Shown: positions 57,789 through 64,000 of the stretch, piece after piece
How the letters are laid out: each line of letters opens with the position of its first letter
Numbering within the stretch: the stretch's first letter is position 1
Origin: Hymenobacter qilianensis
GTDB lineage: Bacteria > Bacteroidota > Bacteroidia > Cytophagales > Hymenobacteraceae
NCBI RefSeq assembly: GCF_014489555.1
Contig: NZ_CP060784.1
Span: 2,666,001-2,730,000, forward strand
DNA: 64,000 nucleotides
Direction of reading: 5' to 3'
Program-made: the position numbers and the translations under genes
Notes under the pieces: generated by a model
Database searches by the model: none
What the model was told of the DNA's origin: nothing
The model's input: the letters and a program-made list of their open reading frames with translations, nothing else

Positions 57789-57903
57789 GCTTTTATCAGG
57801 GCAAATGAGTCAAATTGTGAGAGGTAAACACGGCTGAAAAATATGTCGCAAATACCCCCTTACATTGTCGCATTCACACAGTTTCGCTCTTATGGGGGGC
57901 TAA

Positions 57904-57911
57904 TATCTTTG
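57904..57911 (+). promoter_or_regulatory. -7 promoter box of the VOC gene
   Basis: TATCTTTG matches TAnnTTTG, 28 bp before the ATG. A GGGGGGC motif copy lies just upstream (57895-57900). Confidence 0.6.
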
Positions 57912-57938
57912 TTGTGTACTCTTTAAAACAACAACGTT

Positions 57939-58373
57939 ATGGCAACTCAGATTTTCGTAAACCTGCCCGTAAAAGACCTCTTCAGGTCGGTGGAGTTTTT
58001 TACAAAACTCGGCTACCGCTTCAATCAGCAATTCACGGATGAGAACGCCACGTGCATGATTGTAGGCGAGAACATATACGTTATGCTTTTGGTAGAGCCA
58101 TTCTTTCAAACTCTCACCAAAAAAGAAATCGTGGATGCTACCAAAAGTACGGAGGCCATTATCTGTCTTTCGGCGGATAGCCGCGAGCAGGTAGATGAGA
58201 TGATCAGCAAAGCGGTAAATGCTGGTGGTACCATAACCAGAGAGCCTGAGGACCACGGCTATATGTACGGGCATGGGTATCAGGATTTAGATGGCCATCT
58301 GTGGGAAGTCATGTACATGGACCCATCCACCGTCATGCCAGAGCAGCCCGTAGCTGAAGCTAGCATCCGATAA
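57939..58373 (+). CDS. VOC (glyoxalase/bleomycin-resistance) family protein
   Basis: A 144-residue protein with two beta-alpha-beta units of the vicinal oxygen chelate fold. The start TQIFVNLPVKDLFRSVEFFT and the end YQDLDGHLWEVMYMDPS are typical of the PhnB/glyoxalase-like subgroup that is common in Bacteroidota. The metal-ligand Glu near the C-terminus is likely in WEVMYM. Substrate unknown. Monocistronic: own promoter before it and a long hairpin after it. Confidence 0.88.
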   Translation: MATQIFVNLPVKDLFRSVEFFTKLGYRFNQQFTDENATCMIVGENIYVMLLVEPFFQTLTKKEIVDATKSTEAIICLSADSREQVDEMISKAVNAGGTITREPEDHGYMYGHGYQDLDGHLWEVMYMDPSTVMPEQPVAEASIR

Positions 58374-58405
58374 CAAGACAACACAGCCAGAAAAACGGCT
58401 GGCAA

Positions 58406-58464
58406 CTACAAGCGAAACCGCCCTACCAAGCTGTAATAGCTTGGTAGGGCGGTTTCGCTTGTAG
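58406..58464. terminator. 27-bp perfect hairpin between convergent genes
   Basis: Arms 58406-58432 and 58438-58464 are perfectly complementary around GTAAT. It lies between convergent VOC and YdeI-like genes and probably ends both, although there is no T-tract. A smaller CAGCC/GGCTG hairpin precedes it. Confidence 0.75.
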
Positions 58465-58473
58465 GCTGATTTC

Positions 58474-58959
58474 TTACCGAAAGCGGCGGCCAATTTTAAT
58501 CCGCTCAATTGCTTCCGCTACCCGCTCGGCGCGCTTCTCGTATTTCTTGGCGCGGGTTATCCACTGCGCGTACTCTTTGCGCTGAGCGTAGGAAAGCTGC
58601 TCAAACTTGGCGAGCAGATCGTTTTGAGCCAGCGCATTCGTCAGCTCCGCTGGAATTTCCAGAACGCTTTCTTCAGTGTCGGGGGTCAGCACAACATGCA
58701 CCGTTTCGCCCCATGTCTTATCAATCGTGTTGCGAATCTGCTTGTGCACGGTCAATATGTGCTCGCCCTCGGGGGTGGGCGTCAGGGGCAAACGAAACGG
58801 GAAGCCATCGATGGTGCCGCGCACGTGTAAGGTGCCGCGCTGTCCGTACACTTCGTCCACATTGAAAGGAATGGTCAGGAATACGCCGCCATCGGAGCGG
58901 TGTAGCTCAAGCTGGGCGTCGAAGGTTTGCTCAGAGGCGGTAGGGGAGGGAGTCGTCAT
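58474..58959 (-). CDS. YdeI/OmpD-associated family protein (DUF1905 + OmdA)
   Basis: A 161-residue protein. Residues 10-95 are DUF1905 (FDAQLELHRSDGGVFLTIPF, RGTIDGFPFRLPLTPTPEGE), and the C-terminal part is the bacteriocin-protection YdeI/OmpD-associated domain (LSYAQRKEYAQWITRAKKYE, RAERVAEAIERIKIG). This pairing is common. Function is poorly known; E. coli YdeI has been linked to stress and polymyxin resistance. Cytosolic, no signal peptide. Confidence 0.88.
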   Translation of the reverse strand: MTTPSPTASEQTFDAQLELHRSDGGVFLTIPFNVDEVYGQRGTLHVRGTIDGFPFRLPLTPTPEGEHILTVHKQIRNTIDKTWGETVHVVLTPDTEESVLEIPAELTNALAQNDLLAKFEQLSYAQRKEYAQWITRAKKYEKRAERVAEAIERIKIGRRFR

Positions 58960-59000
58960 CAGTCAATTTTTTGACAAAGAAACAACGCTGCCAACTACTA

Positions 59001-59929
59001 CTAGTTCCGGTTGATGGATTGCAGCGCTACTGTTAAGGCTTCCTCGTCGTGAGCCGCAACCACTTTAATACGGTCGGCGGCCACAGAATAAGCGCTTTGC
59101 AGGCGCTCCGCCAAGATTTCAGACGCGGCCAGAACCAATGTAGCCCGACGAAGCGCCAACCGCTCCAGCTCCAGAATCCAGCCCCGGTCGTTAAGCGAAT
59201 CGCGGTCCAGCGCCAGCGAATGCACGTGTAACACCAACGGCCGGCCGGTAAGCTGCCGGATTTCGAGGCCCGCCAACCACACATGCCACTCGGGCGCGTA
59301 GATCACGCCGAACTGTTCGCGCAAAGCCAAGCGCGTAGCGAAGCGCGTGTACTGAATTATCTGAAAATTAAGGTCGCCGGGAGATTCTGGCAATGCCGTT
59401 AACAGATTGCGTAGCGTAGCCCGCTCAGCCGTAAACTCGATGGGGGGCAAATATTCTGGCTGAACAGTCACGGCTGGCTTGTCCAGGGTCAGATTATCGC
59501 CGGGGTGGTCCAGGTCGTGGGCCTCATCTGCTCCGGGCTCCGACGCTTCCACTGCCTGCTCATCGGTCAGGAGAAGGTCTGGGGGCTATTTTGTGTTAGA
59601 TAATCCTTCTCATCGGGCGCCGTTTGGCTGAGGCCTGCACTCTCTGCCTTATCCTGCGTTGCGCCTATATACGGCGCGGCCGGCGCTTGCCAGGAGCTAA
59701 TATCACGCACTGGCTGCAGCTCGTCCAGGTCCGCTAGGGTTAGCGTGTCGAGGCTTGTAATGCGCGCGTTAGAAAGTTGGCCCGTAGGCAGATGCGGCAA
59801 AATAGCCGTCAGGGCAGTGCGAGAAGCTAAGGCTTGCAACAGCGGCAGCGAGTCGGGCTGATCCGAGTCGTTGACCTGCGTTGTCTCATCCCAGCCTAAC
59901 AACAATACCTTGAGATTGGGATTTTCCAT
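59001..59929 (-). CDS. Glycosyltransferase GT-B N-domain-like protein lacking the C-domain (apparent frameshift)
   Basis: A 309-residue protein whose second half matches the N-terminal (acceptor) domain of GT4/GT5 enzymes such as glycogen synthase-like proteins: LREQFGVIYAPEWHVWLAGL, GRPLVLHVHSLALDRDSLND and ATLVLAASEILAERLQ. The start NPNLKVLLLGWDE also matches. The C-terminal nucleotide-sugar-binding domain with its GGxxxE region is absent; the gene stops after VVAAHDEEALTVALQSINRN. The middle is acidic low complexity (EPGADEAHDLDHPGDN). The frame breaks at a five-G tract (59581-59585). Six gives NSPPDLLLTDEQAVEASEPG. Its place next to glgB and GH31 suggests a role in glucan metabolism, perhaps non-catalytic. 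Confidence 0.72.
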
Positions 59930-60122
59930 GGGAACGGGACGATGACAGGAAAAAAATGGGCAACAAAAAAGCCCTGTAGAAGCTCTACAGTCGTGTTTAA
60001 CGGATTCTGCTCCTAAGGTTAGGCAATTTTCGCGGTAATCAGTTTTACCTTGCAGACTTATGTGAAAAAACTTTCCGGCGCTGCCGGTATTTTTTTGCCC
60101 ATCTCAACTGCTGCTTACGCTC

Positions 60123-62552
60123 ATGGCTGATATCATTCAGGAAAATAATTACATGGTGAACGACCTGGCTACCAAGGGGAAGCAAGAGCTTTCGCCCGGC
60201 CAGATTGTATCATGCCAGCAAATAGATAACGACTTTCTGTTCACCTGCGACAACGGCGTACAGCTGTGCTTGCAGGTAATCACGGATAAAATACTCCGTT
60301 TTCGCTACGCTACGGAAGTTGGCTTCGCGCCCGACTTCAGCTATGCCGTACCCGCCGATCTGCCTCGCGCCGCCCTGGATTTTTTGGAGTTTCGGGAAAA
60401 GACTGATCACTACCGTATCACTACCGACCGGCTTATCTGCACCATTGCCAAGGAAAACCTGACCACCCGCGTGCTTGACCGCTCCGGTACGGTGCTTTCG
60501 GCCGATGAAAAAGGCTTTCACTGGGAGCACGACGATGACACTGGCAACGACATCGTGAAGATGAGCAAGCACGTGCAGAGCGGCGTGCACTACTATGGCC
60601 TCGGCGACAAGCCCGACAATATGAACCTGCGCGGCAAGCGCTTTACCAACTGGGGCACCGACACCTACGGCTACGTAAAAGGCTCTGACCCGCTGTACAA
60701 GAACATCCCGTTTTATCTGGAGCTGCACCAGAAAATTGCCCACGGCATTTTCTTCGACAACACGTTCAAAGCCAGCTTCGACTTTGCCGCCGAGCGTGCT
60801 GACGTAACCAGCTTCTGGGCCCAAGGTGGCGAGATGAACTATTACTTCCTCTACGGCCCCACGCTTACCGAAGTCACGCAGGAGTACACCCGCCTCACTT
60901 GCCCGCCCGAAATGCCCCCCATGTGGGCCCTGGGCTACCATCAGTGCAAGTGGAGCTATTACCCCGAAAGTACATTCAAGGCGATTGGCGCGGGTTTTAG
61001 GGAGCGGCAAATTCCCTGCGATGCCCTGTATCTGGACATCGACTACATGGATGGCTACCGGTGCTTTACCTGGAGCCCCACACACTTTCCCGACCCCAAA
61101 ATCATGGTGCGGGAACTGGCCGCCGATGGCTTCAAAACCATTGTCATCATCGACCCCGGCATCAAGATCGACCCCGAATATTCGGTTTACACCGAAGGCC
61201 TAGCCAATGACTACTTCTGCCGTCGCGCCGATGGGCCACTCATGCGCGGCTCGGTGTGGCCGGGCCTGTGCAACTTCCCCGATTTCACCCGCCCCGATGT
61301 GCGCGAGTGGTGGGCGGGGCTGTTTAAAGGTCTGATTCAGGAAGATGGCGTGCGCGGCGTATGGAATGACATGAACGAGCCCGCCGTGTTCGAGAAAGGT
61401 ACCTTCCCCGATGATGTGCGCTTCAACTATGACGGCAACCCCGCCTCGCACAAAAAAGCGCACAACATCTACGGAATGCAGATGGCGCGGGCCACGGCTG
61501 CGGGCGTAAAGCAGTTCACGTATCCCAATCGGCCGTTCACCATCACGCGCAGCACTTACGCTGGCGGTCAGCGCTACTCCTCGGCCTGGACCGGCGACAA
61601 TATTGCCTCCTGGGATCACCTGTGGCTGGCTAATATTCAGTGCCAGCGTCTGAGTATCAGCGGCTTCTCTTTCGTGGGTAGTGATGTGGGGGGCTTTGTG
61701 GAAACGCCCGACGGCGAGCTGTATGCCCGCTGGATTGCGCTGGCGGCTTTCCATCCGTTCTTCCGCACCCACTCCAGCGGCGACCACGGCGACCAGGAGC
61801 CCTGGTCTTTTGGCGAAGAAGTAACCGATCTGGCGCGCAAGTTTATCAGCCTGCGCTACCAACTGCTGCCTTACGTGTACACTACGTTTTGGCAGTATGT
61901 GCAGCAGGGTACACCCATGCTGCGCCCCCTGGCTTTCCTTGACCAGACCGACACGGACACGTATCTGCGCATGGCTGAGTTCAGCCTCGGCGACCACCTG
62001 CTCGTGTGCCCCATCACCACCGCCGGCGCCGATGGCCGCTGGATGTATCTGCCCAAAGGCCAGTGGTACTACTGGTGGACGGATGAGGAACGTACTGGTG
62101 GCGCCGAAGTGTGGGCAAGTGCCAACCTTGACCGTATACCGCTCTTTGTGAAAGCTGGCGCTGTTATTCCGCTTTATCCGATCTTGCAGTACGTGGGCGA
62201 GAAGGTAGTGGAAGAAGTAACCCTGCATGTGTACTACAAAAACGGCACGGAGTACAGCGTCCTTTACGATGATGGGGGCGAAGGCTACGGCTACCAGGAA
62301 GGGCACGCCACCACGCGCCGCTTCACGGTAATCGGCACCGACACCAGTCTCACGCTCCGTCAGGAAATTGAAGGCGACTATCAGCCTAGCTTCACCACGT
62401 ATCGGGTAGTGTTTCACGGTCTGCCTTTCGCGCCGCTGAAGGCTACTACCGACAGCAAATCATCTGCATTGGCGGAAACTACGACTGAGACAGATGCAGT
62501 GCTGCCCGAAGTTATCGTGCATGCAGGTTTTGCGGAGGTTGTAATTAAATAA
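60123..62552 (+). CDS. Cytosolic GH31 alpha-glucosidase
   Basis: An intact 809-residue family GH31 glycosidase without signal peptide, so it probably acts on imported or internal alpha-glucans. The N-terminal domain shows YYGLGDKPDNMNLRGKRFTN, the barrel begins at MPPMWALGYHQCKWSYYPES, and the nucleophile Asp is in GVWNDMNEPAVFEKGTF. The acid/base region is in SSAWTGDNIASWDHLWLANI, and FSFVGSDVGGFVETPDGELY follows. The C-terminal beta-domains (RIPLFVKAGAVIPLYPILQY) are complete. It differs from the secreted GH31 at 49-52 kb, which has a signal peptide and sorting domain. Confidence 0.95.
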   Translation: MADIIQENNYMVNDLATKGKQELSPGQIVSCQQIDNDFLFTCDNGVQLCLQVITDKILRFRYATEVGFAPDFSYAVPADLPRAALDFLEFREKTDHYRITTDRLICTIAKENLTTRVLDRSGTVLSADEKGFHWEHDDDTGNDIVKMSKHVQSGVHYYGLGDKPDNMNLRGKRFTNWGTDTYGYVKGSDPLYKNIPFYLELHQKIAHGIFFDNTFKASFDFAAERADVTSFWAQGGEMNYYFLYGPTLTEVTQEYTRLTCPPEMPPMWALGYHQCKWSYYPESTFKAIGAGFRERQIPCDALYLDIDYMDGYRCFTWSPTHFPDPKIMVRELAADGFKTIVIIDPGIKIDPEYSVYTEGLANDYFCRRADGPLMRGSVWPGLCNFPDFTRPDVREWWAGLFKGLIQEDGVRGVWNDMNEPAVFEKGTFPDDVRFNYDGNPASHKKAHNIYGMQMARATAAGVKQFTYPNRPFTITRSTYAGGQRYSSAWTGDNIASWDHLWLANIQCQRLSISGFSFVGSDVGGFVETPDGELYARWIALAAFHPFFRTHSSGDHGDQEPWSFGEEVTDLARKFISLRYQLLPYVYTTFWQYVQQGTPMLRPLAFLDQTDTDTYLRMAEFSLGDHLLVCPITTAGADGRWMYLPKGQWYYWWTDEERTGGAEVWASANLDRIPLFVKAGAVIPLYPILQYVGEKVVEEVTLHVYYKNGTEYSVLYDDGGEGYGYQEGHATTRRFTVIGTDTSLTLRQEIEGDYQPSFTTYRVVFHGLPFAPLKATTDSKSSALAETTTETDAVLPEVIVHAGFAEVVIK

Positions 62553-62581
62553 CAGCACTTGCTTAGTAAGAATTACTTATG

Positions 62582-62615
62582 AAAAAGCCCCCAGAATGTT
62601 TCTGGGGGCTTTTTT
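62582..62615 (+). terminator. GH31 terminator built from inverted motif copies
   Basis: A5-GCCCCC-AGA, loop, TCT-GGGGGC-T6, between convergent GH31 and lipase genes. Confidence 0.88.
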
Positions 62616-62630
62616 GCGCGGAGAAGCCAG

Positions 62631-63737
62631 TTACACATGTGCCCGCAGATACTGATACACCTCGGGGTTGCTGAGCAGCCCGATATGGCTTTGCTGAGCA
62701 AATACGCTGGTAGTCACTATGGTGCCGGCTGGTAGCGCCGGGTCGCCGAAGGTGCGGCCGATGGCGCTGCCGCCACCCACTAGGCCGTCGCCGAAGTAAT
62801 GGTCGAGGGCTGAGCCCATCGTTTTGAGCAAGGAGCCAACCAGCACATGATAATGCACGCCGGGCAGGGGCGGAACCACGGTGCGGGGGGCAAAAATGTC
62901 GTTGGCGCGCGGGTTTTGCCAGTCCTCATCCACCAGCCAGGCATGCCGCAGGTCCTTGATGCCGTTGCTGCGCTGATCCATGGCTTTGCTGAGAAAGCGC
63001 GTGGGGGCCACATTTATCTTGCGCAGCAGCACCGACGTTAAGTGGCTGTTTTGCTCCAGAAAAGAGCCGTCGTTGGGTACGCCCAGCATGAATACGGACT
63101 TCAGGTGCTTCACCCACGGCGCTTGCTCCTGACCTTTACGAGTACCATAATAGCCTGCACTGCGAATGACTAAGCCGCCCATGGAATGGCCCACCAGCAC
63201 CAGTTCGCCGATAGCAGCGGCGTGAATCTTGAATAATTTGGTCAGTAACGTGTTGAGCAGCTGGCCATTCTCCGAAATATGCAGGCCGCTATTGTAGCGC
63301 ACATACAGCGACCGCACACCGGCCTCCTTTTGCAGCAGCGGTCCGTAGCGCGGTGTATCGGCCGCACCCGATTGCCAGATCATCTCATCGCCCATCAGGC
63401 CATGCAAAAACACAACGGTTTTTTGCGGCTCACTGCTCAGGCGTAAATCAGCGACGTCGACATCAGCGCCGTGTTGGCGAAAGCTCATCTGAATGGCCCG
63501 GCGGTCCTGGCGCTCGGCTAGCTGGTCGCCGATGGCGCCGTTGAGCACCGGTAGGGTAAAATGACGGTACGCCTGACCCGTGCGATACAGAAAATCAAGG
63601 CCCGTGACGGGCAAAGCGGCTGCCCGGCGCATAGCCGCTCTGGCCCGCTGCCACCGCGACGACGGCTCTTGGTCTGGCGGTGGGCTATCAGCGTCGGGGT
63701 TGGGTACAGAGCTCTCGGGGGGTAATTTTTCGGTCAC
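62631..63737 (-). CDS. Alpha/beta-hydrolase, PGAP1/lipase-like
   Basis: A 368-residue hydrolase with GTG start. VVFLHGLMGDEMIWQSG is the oxyanion strand, the nucleophile Ser lies in ELVLVGHSMGGLVIRSAGYY (GHSMGG), an Asp is likely in DHYFGDGLVGGGSAIG, and the catalytic His is likely in TSVFAQQSHIGLLSNPEVYQ. This order fits PGAP1-like lipases. There is no signal peptide; the N-terminus is charged and Pro-rich. The GTG overlaps the TGA of the upstream T9SS gene by 4 bases, so the two are translationally coupled. Confidence 0.87.
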   Translation of the reverse strand: MTEKLPPESSVPNPDADSPPPDQEPSSRWQRARAAMRRAAALPVTGLDFLYRTGQAYRHFTLPVLNGAIGDQLAERQDRRAIQMSFRQHGADVDVADLRLSSEPQKTVVFLHGLMGDEMIWQSGAADTPRYGPLLQKEAGVRSLYVRYNSGLHISENGQLLNTLLTKLFKIHAAAIGELVLVGHSMGGLVIRSAGYYGTRKGQEQAPWVKHLKSVFMLGVPNDGSFLEQNSHLTSVLLRKINVAPTRFLSKAMDQRSNGIKDLRHAWLVDEDWQNPRANDIFAPRTVVPPLPGVHYHVLVGSLLKTMGSALDHYFGDGLVGGGSAIGRTFGDPALPAGTIVTTSVFAQQSHIGLLSNPEVYQYLRAHV

Positions 63738-64000
63738 TGAATCAATAGTTTGCGCGTCAGCGTGCCTTCCGGCGTGCTCAGGCGCAGTAAATAAACGCCC
63801 GCAGGTTGGCCCCGCAGACTGATAAGCCGGCCATTGGCGGCGCTGATGGGCGCCGCGCCCTGTCGCTGTACTATCCGGCCAGCGGCATCCGAGATGGTGA
63901 AAGGAGCAGTGGCTACACCGGGTTTTTGTAAAGAAGCCAGCGAGAAGTCACCATTGGAGCTGGGATTGGGATAAACAACTAAAGCAGCGTCCAGTTGTGG
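63734..64000 (-). CDS. C-terminal end of a T9SS-exported protein (5' part outside window)
   Basis: The last 88 codons of a gene that continues beyond the right edge. The translation contains LVVYPNPSSNGDFSLASLQ, TISDAAGRIVQR and PAGVYLLRLSTPEGTLTRKL, ending LLIQ. This is a textbook type A T9SS sorting domain (YPNPxxxG ... GxY ... K-L-L-I), so the protein is secreted across the outer membrane or anchored there. Its catalytic part is not visible. No routine ORF is called because the start lies outside the window. Confidence 0.9.
   Translation of the reverse strand, partial: PQLDAALVVYPNPSSNGDFSLASLQKPGVATAPFTISDAAGRIVQRQGAAPISAANGRLISLRGQPAGVYLLRLSTPEGTLTRKLLIQ

Noticed and set aside
61200..62417. 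405-residue minus-strand frame opposite the cytosolic GH31
   Set aside because: Antisense shadow of a strongly biased gene; Val/His/Ala-rich composition typical of such artefacts.

Overview
The window looks like chromosome from a Hymenobacter-type Bacteroidota (Cytophagales). Evidence: promoters with the Bacteroidota -7 box TAnnTTTG, few Shine-Dalgarno sites, C-terminal type IX secretion (T9SS) sorting domains, and conserved Bacteroidota gene blocks (ftsX-DUF3098-uppP-truB-ribF; parA-parB-DUF5683-dapB-lepB). I see no rRNA, prophage, insertion sequence or CRISPR array.

Layout. 1-10.3 kb (mostly minus strand): a serine hydrolase running off the left edge, scoA, then the block tamB / ftsX-DUF3098-uppP-truB-ribF for envelope and division. 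10.6-17.3 kb (plus): a DUF4394 lipoprotein, tsaD, a hotdog thioesterase, smpB, an SH3-NlpC/P60 peptidase, an HNH nuclease and a fatty-acid desaturase. 17.4-23.6 kb: a PIN-toxin remnant, a small lipoprotein, rpsA with a structured leader, tRNA-Cys and cyanophycin synthetase. 23.6-35.5 kb: a coiled-coil membrane protein, two methyltransferases, kdsA, apaG, ung, lepB-dapB-DUF5683-parB-parA, a UPF0173 hydrolase and a peptide-binding lipoprotein. 35.6-45.7 kb: yidC, pyrG, a PBP4-type peptidase, a nucleotidyltransferase module, a SerB-SerA fusion, DUF421 and YitT proteins. 45.8-64 kb: two serine hydrolases, an aldo/keto reductase, a secreted GH31 glucosidase, two paralogous small proteins, gamma-glutamyltransferase, branching enzyme, a VOC protein, a YdeI protein, an N-domain-only glycosyltransferase, a cytosolic GH31, a lipase and the tail of a T9SS-exported protein. 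The 49-62.5 kb stretch is rich in alpha-glucan genes.

Two window-wide patterns stand out. (1) A short motif, A/T-rich then GCCCCCC(AG) (typical forms TTTGCCCCCCAG and AAAAAGCCCCCCAG), occurs about once per kb on both strands. It is read in every frame inside genes, and inverted pairs of it form intrinsic terminators, much as DNA uptake sequences do in Neisseria and Haemophilus. (2) Seventeen genes are broken by twenty single-base losses, every one in a G or C homopolymer. Adding one base back to each tract restores family-length proteins (tsaD and yidC each need two). I read these as sequence or assembly errors rather than pseudogenes, so the broken genes are given as single CDS entries.

Other points of interest: a REP/MITE-like inverted repeat in two copies, an rpsA leader that may bind S1, an orphan PIN-toxin fragment, and the SerB-SerA fusion.
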